Shown: positions 1 to 13,072 of the stretch, piece by piece
Position numbering within the stretch: position 1 is the first letter of the stretch
How the letters are laid out: every line of letters begins with the position of its first letter
Origin: Anadara kagoshimensis
Lineage: Eukaryota > Mollusca > Bivalvia > Arcoida > Arcidae
Length of the DNA stretch: 64,000 nt
Direction: 5' to 3'
Assembly (NCBI GenBank): GCA_021292105.1
Contig: CM037875.1
Coordinates: 61,286,060-61,350,059 of the forward strand
Notes under the pieces: model-generated
Told to the model about the DNA's origin: nothing
What the model saw: only the letters and a program-made list of their open reading frames with translations
Database searches by the model: none
Translations under genes and position numbers: made by a program

Positions 1-1081
1 AACGGACCCTATGAGTAACCCCAACCAATATCTTAAAACAATGTACATGCAATTTTTGTTTTGAAATGCCTGTAACTGTTAAAGTTATCATCCGAATTTA
101 CTTTAACTTCCCCCTCTCGCCGACTTTATAATTTAGGTAACCCAAGAGTTTAGATTCTTTAAGTGTTTCATATTATATTTTGTTTAAAATGTGTTGCGAA
201 AAATAATATATAAGAATTATTATTATTATTATTATTATTATTATGATACCATACTCCGCTGACGGCGCAAACGTTTTGCAGCTCCTACGACATTTGTGTC
301 AATTCAGTGATCCGATATGAAGAAAAGCATCAACAATTAGACAATTATGTATTATTGGGCCTGAATGTCCGTTTTCCGTCTGTCTGTCGGTTTATCAATT
401 CACCCAACCAAATTTTCTTTTTCAATTTTCTGGTAAAGTCCAATCTATTAACATTTTAAACATTTAAGGGACATTTATTAAGTTACTACATATAGCGTAC
501 AAAAATGTTGCTACATATAACGTGACCTAGCAGTTACTACATATAACGTACAAAAATGTTACTACATATAACGTGTCCTTACTACATATGACGGAGAGTT
601 TTACTACATATAACGTGTCCTTACTACATATGACGAAGAGTTTTACTACATATAACATGTCCTTACTACATTTGACGTACATTTCTTACTACATATAACG
701 GCGTTACTACATATAGCGTAATTACTACATTTAAGGGTTCGACAAGGCCCAATAATATATAATTGTCGATGCTTTTCTTCATATCGGATCACTGAATTGA
801 CACAAATGTCGTAGGAGCTGCAAAACGTTTGCGCCGTCAGCGGAGTATGGTGTCATAATAATAATAATAATAATGCTTATATATTATTTTTCGCTACACA
901 TTTTAAACAAAATATAATATGAAACACTTAAAGAATCTAAACTCTTGGGTTACCTAAAGTCGGCGAGAGGGGGAAGTTAAAGTAGTTTCGGATGATAACT
1001 TTAACAGTTACAGGCATTTCAAAAAAAAATTGCATGTACATTGTTTCAAGCTATTGGTTGGGGTTACTCATAGGGTCCGTT
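1..1081. mobile_element. 1.08-kb foldback element
   Basis: Arms of about 350 bp are inverted copies: left 1-362 starts aacggaccctatgagtaacc and right 745-1081 ends ggttactcatagggtccgtt. Each arm holds an (ATT)n tract and the word gcgccgtcagcggagtatgg or its reverse complement. The left edge coincides with the window start, so a target duplication cannot be checked. No transposase ORF is present. Confidence 0.8.
481..735. repeat. Short-period repeat ttactacatataacg in the foldback loop
   Basis: About a dozen copies of ttactacat followed by ataacg, atgacg or atagcg are spaced irregularly by short linkers (tgtcc, gagagtt, tacaaaaatg). They fill the loop between the two arms. Confidence 0.8.
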
Positions 1082-1098
1082 GGTCAACAGTCGGGTCA

Positions 1099-1407
1099 TC
1101 ACGACAAAACAATTTCAATTGTGATACAGGTCCCCGGAATACATATACATGTCCTTGTGCATCGAGCCCGTCTACAGGTTTGGAACAAATGTTTTGAATC
1201 TATGAAAGAAGGGATTTTACTTATGACTAGAGGATGCTGTGTGCAATTTTCTCCAGATAAAAAAACAAACAAACAAAATGGCTGTCTGGAATATATATGG
1301 CCGTTTACACGTTCAATGTCAGTTGTTTTTCTACAAAAAACATAAATACATCCAATTTCATGTATTCTAGGGACCTGTATTTTCAATTGAAACTGTTTTG
1401 TCACCGG
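1099..1407. mobile_element. About 0.3-kb TIR element
   Basis: The inverted ends acgacaaaacaatttcaatt (1101) and aattgaaactgttttgtcac (1384-1404) also share gatacaggtccc and gggacctgtat inside. ORFs over it on both strands are not credible genes. No clear target duplication was seen. Confidence 0.6.
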
Positions 1408-1939
1408 CAGTATGACATCAAATTATGGGTTCACTACTGGAGTTTATTTGAACAAAATCACCACAAGTACATCGCACATGTATGTGGAGACACTTGGATA
1501 AATGGTTCGGTGGGTTCGCGTCCCAGTATAACTTCGTGTTATGCCTTTATAATGTCACATTGTTCGACTCTATCTAGCTGCACATGCAATGTGATGGACT
1601 AGTTAACACCCAATCCAAATAGAACATTGTACTCCCATACGCATTTAAGCCATTGAAAGCAGGATAAACACTAGCCTGGAGAGCCTATAGACTCAGGGTG
1701 GACTATAATTCATGCACCCATATGCATATTCCCTATCGCTTCGACACAATAATTTTAGCGTCATGCACATATTTCATTACAATTTGAAGGTTAAATGCTA
1801 CTTTCTATTCATTAAAATTTAAACATTTAGAAAACTGGTGCTGCAACATTCCATATCAGAATATCTTCAAAATATAGACTTAAAACCCTAGAGAAGACAC
1901 ATATAACATCAGAATTTGTCACTGACCTAAAAGGAATCC
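1408..1939. other. Sequence with no recognised feature
   Basis: AT-rich and non-repetitive by eye. Short ORFs lack any recognisable motif. Confidence 0.5.
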
Positions 1940-2299
1940 CAACCTGGATCTTGTAACATGCAAAGTCATTTTGAAAAATCTCTGTAACAGTTAAAGTTAT
2001 CACCCGGAAACCACTTTGACGTCGCCCGTCCCAAATTCTTCAGGTGTATAATGTTGTTTTTTGTTTAAAATGTGTTGCAAAAATAATAAATACAGATTAT
2101 TATTATGGCACAATACTCCCCTGACGACTCAAAAATTTCGGCGCCTATGATGTTTGAAGTCAATTAAGTGGTCAGGCACGAAAAAAATAAATAAACAATT
2201 AGATAACTACATGTATTTATTATTGGGCCTGAATGTCCGTCTTCCTTCTGTCTGTCGGTTTATCAATTCACCCAACCAAATTTTCTTTTTCAATTTTCT
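1940..2299. mobile_element. Diverged partial copy of the foldback element arm, cut by the gap
   Basis: Matches the left arm and loop edge of the 1-1081 element: shared ctgtaacagttaaagttatc, tttgtttaaaatgtgttgc, and near-identical text from ttattgggcctgaatgtccg to the gap. More diverged than the first copy's two arms are from each other. Confidence 0.75.
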
Positions 2300-3299
2300 N
2301 NNNNNNNNNNNNNNNNNNNNNNNNNNNNNNNNNNNNNNNNNNNNNNNNNNNNNNNNNNNNNNNNNNNNNNNNNNNNNNNNNNNNNNNNNNNNNNNNNNNN
2401 NNNNNNNNNNNNNNNNNNNNNNNNNNNNNNNNNNNNNNNNNNNNNNNNNNNNNNNNNNNNNNNNNNNNNNNNNNNNNNNNNNNNNNNNNNNNNNNNNNNN
2501 NNNNNNNNNNNNNNNNNNNNNNNNNNNNNNNNNNNNNNNNNNNNNNNNNNNNNNNNNNNNNNNNNNNNNNNNNNNNNNNNNNNNNNNNNNNNNNNNNNNN
2601 NNNNNNNNNNNNNNNNNNNNNNNNNNNNNNNNNNNNNNNNNNNNNNNNNNNNNNNNNNNNNNNNNNNNNNNNNNNNNNNNNNNNNNNNNNNNNNNNNNNN
2701 NNNNNNNNNNNNNNNNNNNNNNNNNNNNNNNNNNNNNNNNNNNNNNNNNNNNNNNNNNNNNNNNNNNNNNNNNNNNNNNNNNNNNNNNNNNNNNNNNNNN
2801 NNNNNNNNNNNNNNNNNNNNNNNNNNNNNNNNNNNNNNNNNNNNNNNNNNNNNNNNNNNNNNNNNNNNNNNNNNNNNNNNNNNNNNNNNNNNNNNNNNNN
2901 NNNNNNNNNNNNNNNNNNNNNNNNNNNNNNNNNNNNNNNNNNNNNNNNNNNNNNNNNNNNNNNNNNNNNNNNNNNNNNNNNNNNNNNNNNNNNNNNNNNN
3001 NNNNNNNNNNNNNNNNNNNNNNNNNNNNNNNNNNNNNNNNNNNNNNNNNNNNNNNNNNNNNNNNNNNNNNNNNNNNNNNNNNNNNNNNNNNNNNNNNNNN
3101 NNNNNNNNNNNNNNNNNNNNNNNNNNNNNNNNNNNNNNNNNNNNNNNNNNNNNNNNNNNNNNNNNNNNNNNNNNNNNNNNNNNNNNNNNNNNNNNNNNNN
3201 NNNNNNNNNNNNNNNNNNNNNNNNNNNNNNNNNNNNNNNNNNNNNNNNNNNNNNNNNNNNNNNNNNNNNNNNNNNNNNNNNNNNNNNNNNNNNNNNNNN
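2300..3299. other. Assembly gap of exactly 1000 N
   Basis: One thousand consecutive Ns. The round number suggests a placeholder rather than a measured gap. ORFs spanning it are meaningless. Confidence 0.99.
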
Positions 3300-5850
3300 C
3301 AGGTTATAACACTGCAATGACTGATATACCAGATACGGGTGTAAACATAAATATCAGGTTATACACTGCAATGACTGATATACCAGATACGGGTGTAAAC
3401 ATAAATATCAGGTTATAACACTGCAATGACTGACATACCAGATACAGGAGATACGGGTGTAAACATAAATATCAGGTTATAACATTGCAATGACTGATAT
3501 ACCAGATACGGGTGTAAACATAAATATCAGATTATAACACTGCAATGACTGATATACCAGATACGGGTGTAAACATAAATATCAGATTATAACACTGCAA
3601 TGACTGATATACCAGATACGGGTGTAAACATAAATATCAGGTTATAACACTGCAATGACTGATATACCAGATACGGGTGTAAACATAAATATCAGGTTAT
3701 AACATTGCAATGACTGACATACCAGATACAGGAGATACGGGTGTAAACATAAATATCAGGTTATAACATTGCAATGACTGATATACCAGATACGGGTGTA
3801 AACATAAATATCAGATTATAACACTGCAATGACTGATATACCAGATACGGGTGTAAACATAAATATCAGATTATAACACTGCAATGACTGATATTCCAGA
3901 TACGGGTGTAAACATAAATATCAGGTTATAACACTGCAATGACTGATATACCAGATACGGGTGTAAACATAAATATCAGGTTATAACATTGCAATGACTG
4001 ACATACCAGATACAGGAGATACGGGTGTAAACATAAATATCAGGTTATAACATTGCAATGACTGATATACCAGATACGGGTGTAAACATAAATATCAGAT
4101 TATAACACTGCAATGACTGATATACCAGATACGGGTGTAAACATAAATATCAGGTTATAACACTGCAATGACTGATATACCAGATACAGGTGTAAACATA
4201 AATATCAGGTTATAACATTGCAATGACTGATATACCAGATACGGGTGTAAACATAAATATCAGATTATAACACTGCAATGACTGATATACCAGATACAGG
4301 TGTAAACATAAATATCAGATTATAACATTGCAATGACTGATATACCAGATACGGGTGTAAACATAAAAATCAGGTTATAACACTGCAATGACTGATATAC
4401 CAGATACGGGTGTAAACATAAATATCAGGTTATAACATTGCAATGACTGACATACCAGATACAGGTGTAAACATAAATATCAGGTTATAACATTGCAATG
4501 ACTGATATACCAGATACAGGTGTAAACATAAATATCAGGTTATAACATTGCAATGACTGATATACCAGATACGGGTGTAAACATAAATATCAGATTATAA
4601 CACTGCAATGACTGATATACCAGATACAGGTGTAAACATAAATATCAGATTATAACATTGCAATGACTGATATACCAGATACGGGTGTAAACATAAATAT
4701 CAGGTTATAACACTGCAATGACTGATATACCAGATACGGGTGTAAACATAAATATCAGGTTATAACATTGCAATGACTGACATACCAGATACAGGAGATA
4801 CGGGTGTAAACATAAATATCAGGTTATAACACTGCAATGACTGATATACCAGATACGGGTGTAAACATAAATATCAGGTTATAACACTGCAATGACTGAT
4901 ATACCAGATACAGGTGTAAACATAAATATCAGGTTATAACATTGCAATGACTGATATACCAGATACGGGTGTAAACATAAATATCAGATTATAACACTGC
5001 AATGACTGATATACCAGATACAGGTGTAAACATAAATATCAGATTATAACATTGCAATGACTGATATACCAGATACAGGTGTAAACATAAATATCAGATT
5101 ATAACACTGCAATGACTGATATACCAGATACAGGTGTAAACATAAATATCAGGTTATAACACTGCAATGACTGACACACCAGATACGGGTGTAAACATAA
5201 ATATCAGGTTATAACACTGCAATGACTGATATACCAGATACGGGTGTAAACATAAATATCAGGTTATAACACTGCAATGACTGATATACCAGATACAGGT
5301 GTAAACATAAATATCAGGTTATAACACTGCAATGACTGATATACCAGATACAGGAGATACGGGTGTAAACATAAATATCAGGTTATAACACTGCAATGAC
5401 TGACATACCAGATACGGGTGTAAACAGAAATATCAGGTTATAACACTGCAATGACTGATATACCAGATACGGGTGTAAACATAAATATCAGATTATAACA
5501 CTGCAATGACTGATATACCAGATACGGGTGTAAACATAAATATCAGATTATAACACTGCAATGACTGATATACCAGATACGGGTGTAAACATAAATATCA
5601 GGTTATAACATTGCAATGACTGATATACCAGATACGGGTGTAAACATAAATATCAGGTTATAACATTGCAATGACTGATATACCAGATACAGGTGTAAAC
5701 ATAAATATCAGATTATAACACTGCAATGACTGATATACCAGATACGGGTGTAAACATAAATATCAGGTTATAACATTGCAATGACTGATATACCAGATAC
5801 AGGTGTAAACAGAAATATCAGATTATAACACTGCAATAACTGACATACCA
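3300..5850. repeat. 55-bp minisatellite, about 46 copies
   Basis: The unit contains caggttataacactgcaatg, actgatataccagatacggg and tgtaaacataaatat, at 55-bp spacing. Some units carry a 9-bp duplication (caggagata before cgggtg). The array is truncated on the left by the gap, so its true size is unknown. Confidence 0.95.
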
Positions 5851-7253
5851 TCCAAATTGTTTAACTTTCAGTGACTTCAAACCACATAAACCAGGGTAGT
5901 TTGCAGCTTGTTAAAGTTATACAGGTAATCTTCAAATAGTCTGTTGTTTTTCTGGTTTAACTTGTAGGATAAAATCAATGTTAACAATAACCAATGAAAT
6001 TGTTATATTTTATTTAAAATATGTCATTTTACATAAAACTGATTTTATAATAAAATTTATCGTAATAAAATAAACAAGAGTACAGTAAAACCTGCATTAA
6101 AAGCTACATCTTCCTCATAAAGAGACCTTAGTGACTCAGGTTTGAATCTCAATCAATTGTGTTCTCTTTTTGGGAGAAAGTTGATCATTTTGCTTGCTGA
6201 AGATCAGGGATTCTCCATGCACCATATTATTTCTCCAGCATTTTCTGGAGTGTAAACACGTCACAGTTGTCACTCAATAAAAGTGAAAGGATATTAACTG
6301 GTGTTTAAACACATCATTGTGTCACTTCTCATAAAATCTCCTTGTCTGTTTTCCATGGCTACTTCAAATGCCTGTGTTCCAAGGTCACTTTATGGGGTTC
6401 CATAGTTTAGCTTTTATATACAGGTTTGATTGTAATACATACAGCACTATATATGCATTGCCAAAATGTGATCCTTAACAATCAAACATAACAACTACTA
6501 GCAATACAAAAACTAGCCATCATTACAAATAACATGTAAACCATAAATGAGTATAAAACGTAGGAAAATTATAAAGAGTATCTAGATCATCGGAATTAAA
6601 GGGAGATAATCAACATCATCACAGGTAATTAGTACAATGTTCTAAAATACAATAAAAAGAATGTCAAAAACTCTTAAAAACCCTGAAAATTATTTGCACA
6701 AATATCTATAAAGCCACAGAAGCTATTTCAATGTATATGTATTTGTGAAATAGAGGATCAGACTAACATTTTTATAAGGTGCCCCAACCAGGATTATACT
6801 ACAAATGTACATATTATGTTTTATTACATCAAATGTCTACATGTATTTTATAAATAATAGTATCCTCTGTATCTCCAAATCCATACAGTGATAATTTGTT
6901 TCATTCAAACTGATTTCTACTTTGGTTTTGACTGTTTTATAGGACATTCAGCACCATGATGTGATAATGATGATCCATAATTCAGAAGGGACAATTTAAA
7001 ATCCGTTAGGACTAAATCATGACTTCTGGATATCTATGGATTTTAAACAAATGATGTTCAAGTTATTGAAGTATTACTACTGCCCATGTATATAAAATAT
7101 TTATTTATATTTCAAAACATTACATGTACAAATCATCATAAAGTAAATATCTAAACAATTTGAATGTGTTTGACAGGATAAAAGTCTCCCACACAACAAA
7201 ATATCACTGGTAAAAGATTTTATAGTTTTTTCCATTGTTATGTAAATTGACAT
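5851..7253. other. AT-rich intergenic sequence
   Basis: No convincing exon, RNA gene or tandem repeat. A stretch near 6079-6420 (acagtaaaacctgcatt and later ggtcactttatggggttcc) has the look of an old dispersed repeat, but the ends are not clear. Confidence 0.5.
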
Positions 7254-7585
7254 TGTCACCAATCAGATAAACTGTTTCATACCTGAGTGTCACCAATTAG
7301 ATCAACTGTTTCATACCTGAGTGTCACCAATCAGATAAACTGTTTCATACTTGAGTGTCACCAATCAGATAAACTGTTTCATACCTGAGTGTCACCAATC
7401 AGATAAACTGTTTCATACTTGAGTGTCACCAATCAGATAAACTGTTTCATACCTGAGTGTCACCAATTAGATCAACTGTTTTATACCGAGCGTTACCAAT
7501 CAGATAAACTGTTTCATACCCGAGTGTCACCAATCAGATCAACTGTTTCATACCTGAGTGTCACCAATCAGATCAACTGTATTAT
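7254..7585. repeat. 34-bp minisatellite, about 10 copies
   Basis: The unit tgtcaccaatcagataaact then gtttcatacctgag recurs every 34 bp (7254, 7288, 7322 and so on). The small ORF 7419-7628 over it is a by-product. Confidence 0.93.
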
Positions 7586-8193
7586 CATACGTGAGGTATT
7601 CTTACTACTAAAAAGCATAGAAACATAACAACAAGTATATATACATGTGAACAAGGTAAAATAAATTATCACATAATAGATGTGTATTACTTATCCCAGC
7701 CTGAACACTTAGATTCTGACCTCCATTTTACCCAATACATGTATCAGTATTATTGACAGCTTTATCACACTCTGAAGCACACAAAATACATTGTTCATGT
7801 ACCTAAGTGTGAAGTACCATTCAACTGATAATTTTCACTAACAAATGGTAACAAAATCCAAAACCACAACCAAAAGTACTCAAATTGAAACTAAATGACT
7901 TCTATTTTATCAATATACATGTATCCATATTTAAAATCTCCTTTAACCCAGAATGTAAAATGTGATGGAGAGACAGATGAACACAGATAGATTATCACTT
8001 TGAGTAACAGATGTGAACATTCCTCATCCAAACCTTATTCAACACCACAATGTATGTAAGTATGGTAATCAGTCAATGACTGTCCTGCTATGAACTTTAA
8101 CCCGCTCATTAACTGTCCTTAGTCACCTGCACAGTGAAACCAGAAGGCACTAAAGTGTTTACCATTTATCTGTCCGTCTGTCTAGTTTCTGTA
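7586..8193. other. AT-rich sequence, nothing recognised
   Basis: No coding, RNA or repeat signal seen by eye. Confidence 0.5.
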
Positions 8194-8608
8194 TGATAAC
8201 TTGAGATTGGGAAGATCAATTTCATTAAAACTTTATACACTGATAGTGTATGCAGAGTTCTTATTTGGGATAAAAAGGCCAATTATAGAGGCCATGGTTA
8301 CTAAAAACAGATTTTAGGGTTTCAGGATGATAAGATAACTTTAGTAAGGAATGACCAATTCCATTGAAGCTTCATACAATGGTAAATGATTAAAGATGCC
8401 TTGTGTTTGGGGTCACAATGTCAATTATGTAAGTCACTGTTTTCTACAAATAGTTTTGGGGTTGACACATGATAACTTAAATTAGGGGTGACCAATTACA
8501 ATGATACAATATGAGTTCTTGTGTGCTGTGTGGGATTGTGCTTGGGGTCAAAAGGTCAATTATGGGCCACTGATGACAAAAAAGATTTTTGGGATTTCTA
8601 GATGATTA
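8194..8608. repeat. Degenerate repeat of about 140 bp, three copies
   Basis: Three successive segments each start gataactt or gataagat, contain gaccaatt or gatcaattt, then tttggggtcaca or tttggggataaa-like text, and end with tttnggg before the next. They resemble a diverged tandem array; similar arrays are common in bivalve genomes (general knowledge). Confidence 0.55.
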
Positions 8609-8898
8609 TACTCGTATATATAATAAGCTTCATTAGCTTAACTAATTTTCTAGTGGATATTTATATTTCCATATTGGACAAGACAATCCCACGTTTTAAC
8701 AGGGTGAGATCTTTCAGTCAAAACCTAGGGTAAAGTCAAGCTACACACACTATCATGTCACAATATCACTTTGCTCAACTATTTGCATTGTGATGTTATT
8801 GGTTGAAAGCCCAAACAATGTACTTTTTGCATAGTTTTAGGATACTTTTTACCATAGGATCTTTACAAAACAGGAATAAATTGGATATGGGAGAAAAA

Positions 8899-9010
8899 GA
8901 ATCAATCCCTGTTTTGTTGTGAAGACTTAGAAATCTCAATCTATGGGATTATATATCTCATCCCTCAGGTTAAGATTTCTATGTCTTAACAACAAAATAG
9001 GGATTGATTC
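8899..9010. repeat. Short hairpin MITE, about 112 bp
   Basis: The arms gaatcaatccctgttttgtt and aacaaaatagggattgattc are inverted and extend inward through gacttagaaatct and agatttctatgtc. The loop is about 30 bp. No clear target duplication. Confidence 0.7.
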
Positions 9011-9228
9011 TATTAATTTTGTGTGTCAGGTAAATTTTTTGACATTTCTGTATAAAGTTAATGCATTTACTTATCTTTATCAAGCAAAACTATTTACATG
9101 CAAGCCAAAATTGTATGTCTAAAATAAATATTTATTTACAAGACATTAGCGTTATTTACATTTTGAATTTTCACTACTCATTTAGTTAAGCCAACAGAGA
9201 TTTTTAAAGCCAGGCACAGATATATGAA
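9011..9228. other. AT-rich sequence, nothing recognised
   Basis: Short spacer between the hairpin MITE and the next TIR element; no signal seen. Confidence 0.5.
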
Positions 9229-9660
9229 CGGGTAGAATTTAATTTTTCTCGCCACTGGCAAACTTTTGCCGGTACAAATTTTTTCTTCTGGCATTCTTAG
9301 TTTTCAACTGACAATTTTATTTTTTCACACTAAAGATGTATATACATAGACATATACATATGTTATAAAGGTATGTGTAACTTAAATACCACTAGGTATG
9401 CTTATTTCAGATACAATTCTTCTACTTTTGATTGGTATCCGATCATATTTTTTCCTATGTGTTTGTAATTTAATTATATTACTTGTGTTTAGTTTGTTCT
9501 GCTGCAGTTTCTCTCAAGCAATTTTTGTATCTAGAGACCATAGCTTATGACATGTAAAACTCTTGTGATACCTGCCCAATTCTTTTTTTTTAAAATGGCA
9601 CTCGCTTTGTAAAAAATCACTGGCATTTTGCCAGTATGAAAGTGCCAAATTCGAACCCCG
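9229..9660. mobile_element. Diverged relative of the 48785 TIR element, opposite orientation
   Basis: The left end has ccactggcaaacttttgccg and the right end agtgccaaattcgaacccc. These correspond, inverted, to the right and left ends of the 48785-49277 element. The interior is diverged and has no gene; the minus ORF 9756-9514 is not convincing. Confidence 0.5.
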
Positions 9661-9670
9661 ATATGTAAAA

Positions 9671-12600
9671 CAAGAGGCCCAATAGGGCCTGTGATGCTCA
9701 ACTGGCAGCTTATTTACATTTTTGATAAATAACATGCAAACCTTGTGAAATGGCATTCCCCCTTCTTTTTACAATTGCAACTGGAACCAAAATGGTTGGA
9801 AACCAAATCTGCATTGGTTTTTCATGTTATTGCTATGTATAGGAACAGAAGCCAGCTTGAAAAATGAATCCACAATGGCTATTTATGTGTTTCTCATTAT
9901 AGAAACGGAGCCATCTTGGATGTAACATTGGCTTGTCTGGCAAGACAAATTTAATTTAAATTAGCCTAGTGGTTTCAAAGAAGATTTTCAAAATATTGAT
10001 GATATATAACACCTGATTTACAAAATTCTTGAAAATTGTGGCAACAAAACCTTCTCAGGAAACCTGTTACAAATTTGGCTTCATTTGGCTTTGTAGTTTC
10101 AAAGAAGATGATTTTCAAAGAATCGCTTAAATTTAGCATCTAATTTGCATATTCGGCTAATTACAAGCAAACAGAAAAAGTTACAGAAAAATCTGTTATA
10201 TATATTAAATAACTAGACATCTACTTTCTAATTCTCAAATTTGAACTAAATCGGTCCATAACTAAACATGTAATGACCATTTATAGGTTTTTGCTATTTA
10301 TAGCAATGGCGGCCATCTTGGATGCCGCAGGAATATTATTTGTACAAACTTTAATCTACTCCACCTCGGGACTTTCCACACCAAATTTGGCATCATTTGG
10401 GTATGTGGTTTCAGAGAAGAAGATTTTCAAAGAATTGCTTAAATTTAGCATCTAATTTGCATATTCCGCTAATTACGAGCAAACAGAAAAAGTTACAGAA
10501 AAACCCGTTACATATAATAAATGGCTAGACATCTACTTTCTAAAACTCAAATTTTAACTAAATCGGTCCATAAATAAACATGTAATGACCATTTATAGGT
10601 TTTTGCTATTTATAGCAATGGCGGCCATCTTGGATGCCGCAGGAATATAATTTGTACAAACTTTAATCTACTCCACCTAGGGACTTTCCACACCATATTT
10701 GGCATCATTTGGGTATGTGGTTTCAGAGAAGAAGATTTTCAAAGAATCGACTAAATTTAGCATCTAATTTGCATATTCCGCTAATTACGAGCAAACAGAA
10801 AAAGTTACAGAAAACCCCGTTATATATATTAAATGGCTAGACATCTACTTTCTAAATCTCAAATTTGAACTAAATCGGTCCAAAAATAAACATGTAATGA
10901 CCATTTATAGGTTTTTGCTATTTATAGCAATGGCGGCCATCTTGGATGCCGCAGGAATATAATTTGTACAAACTTTAATCTACTCCACCTAGGGACTTTC
11001 CACACCAAATTTGGCATCATTTGGGTATGTGGTTTCAGAGAAGAAGATTTTCAAAGAATTGCCTAAATTTAGCATCTAATTTGAATATTCCGCTAATTAC
11101 GAGCAAACAATAAAAGTTACATAAAAACCTGTTACATATATTAAATGGCTAGACATCTACTTTCTAAATCTCAAATTTGAACTAAATCGGTCCATAAATA
11201 AACATGTAATGACCATTTATAGGTTTTTGCTATTTATAGCAATGGCGGCCATCTTGGATGCCACACGAAGTTGATTTGTACAAACTTTAATCTACTCCAC
11301 CTAGGGACTTTCCACACCATATTTGGCATCATTTGGGTATGTGGTTTCAGAGAAGAAGATTTTCAAAGAATCGACTAAATTTAGCATCTAATTTGCATAT
11401 TCCGCTAATTACGAGCAAACAGAAAAAGTTACATAAAAACCTGTAACATATATTAAATGGCTAGACATCTACTTTCTAAATCTCAAATTTGAACTAAATC
11501 GTTCCATAAATAAACATGTAATGACCATTTATAGGTTTTTGCTATTTATAGCAATGGCGGCCATCTTGGATGCCGCACGAAGTTGATTTGTATAAACTTT
11601 AATCTACTCCACCTAGGGACTTTCCACACCATATTTGGCATCATTTGGGTATATGGTTTCAGAGAAGAAGATTTTCAAAGAATCGACTAAATTTAGCATC
11701 TAATTTGCATATTCCGCTAATTACGAGCAAACAGAAAAAGTTACAGAAAAACCCGTTATAAATATTAAATGGCTAGACATCTACTTTCTAAATCTCAAAT
11801 TGAACTAAATCGGTCCATAAATAAACATGTAATGACCATTTATAGGTTTTTGCTATTTATAGCAATGGCGGCCATCTTGGATGCCGCAGGAATATAATTT
11901 GTACAAACTTTAATCTACTCCACCTAGGGACTTTCCACAACAAATTTGGCATCATTTGGGTATGTGGTTTCAGAGAAGAAGATTTTCAAAGAATTGCCTA
12001 AATTTAGCATCTAATTTGCATATTCCGCTAATTACGAGCAAACAGAAAAAGTAACAAAAAAACCCGTTACATATATTAAATGGCTAGACATCTACTTTCT
12101 AAATCTCAAATTTGAACTAAATCGGTCCATAAATAAACATGTAATGACCATTTATAGGTTTTTGCTATTTATAGCAATGGCGGCCATCTTGGATGCCGCA
12201 CGAAGTTGATTTGTACAAACTTTAATCTACTCCACCTAGGGACTTTCCACACCATATTTGGCATCATTTGGGTATGTGGTTTCAGAGAAGAAGATTTTCA
12301 AAGAATAGACTAAATTTAGCATCTAATTTGCATATTCCGCTAATTACGAGCAAACAGAAAAAGTTACAGAAAAACCCGTTACATATATTAAATGGCTAGA
12401 CATCTACTTTCTAAATCTCAAATTTTAACTAAATCGGTCCAAAAATAAACATGTAATGACCATTTATAGGTTTTTGCTATTTATAGCAATGGCGGCCATC
12501 TTGGATGCCGCAGGAATATAATTTGTACAAACTTTAATCTACTCCACCTAGGGACTTTCCACACCAAATTTGGTTCCAATTGGCCAAGTGGTTTCAGAGG

Positions 12601-12714
12601 AGAAGATTAAAGTTTACGCACGGACGCACGCACGGACGCACGGACGCACGGACGCACGGACACACGCTTCACCATGGCATAAGCTCAGCTGGCTATAGCC
12701 AGTTGAGCTAAAAA
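9671..12714. mobile_element. 3-kb Helentron-like non-autonomous element with tandem core
   Basis: It starts caagaggcccaatagggcct and tgatgctcaactggc. It ends with a (cggacgca)n stretch (12617-12660) and a hairpin made of agctcagctggc and gccagttgagct. The start and end share an inverted ctcaactgg/ccagttgag. Tandem cores plus a 3' palindrome are features of Helentron/HINE families, which are common in bivalves; the assignment is inferred. No Rep/helicase ORF is present. Confidence 0.5.
10085..12600. repeat. 312-bp tandem repeat, 8 copies
   Basis: The box atggcggccatcttggat recurs at 10306, 10618, 10930, 11242, 11554, 11865, 12177 and 12489, that is every 311-312 bp. Two more diverged partial units precede it (9800-10080). 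Each unit also has tttaggcatct-like and ctccacctagggactttcc words. Small ORFs in the units are not genes. Confidence 0.92.
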
Positions 12715-12999
12715 TGTATATCATATACTGTTATCATTAACAAAACTAAATTATAAAATAAATATGGAATTTAGTAAGAATGTAAGCTTCTTGTCAACTG
12801 ACTACTTTATAATATTGATGGAACTGACTTAAATTATTGCAAAAAGACAAGAAGAAGTATGGGGGTGTGACGGGATTTTATCCTAAATGGGCTATTTTGG
12901 TTTTTGAAAAATTAAAGTATAAATATTATTGCACTTAAATGAAAAAAGCAGCAGTATTTTATGTGAATTTTCAGATTGTGGCTTACACAACTGTCTACT
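12715..12999. other. AT-rich spacer
   Basis: No feature recognised. Confidence 0.5.
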
Positions 13000-13072
13000 T
13001 TTAGCTCAGTGGTTAGCGAGGACTCTTTGTAAACTGTACGACATGGGTTCAAATCCTCACTGGATACCTTTT
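13000..13072 (+). repeat. tRNA-like SINE head
   Basis: It has an A-box-like tagctcagtggttagcg and a B-box-like gggttcaaatcc about 30 bp later, as in a tRNA. The acceptor arm and the T stem do not pair well, so this is a tRNA-derived repeat and not a working tRNA gene. Confidence 0.5.

Noticed and set aside
2154-3320. ORFs across 2154-3320
   Set aside because: They run through the 1000-N gap, so the translated residues are unknown and the frames are meaningless.
3300-5850. Possible CRISPR-like array (regular repeats)
   Set aside because: Units are directly adjacent with no unique spacers, and the context is an animal genome. It is a minisatellite.
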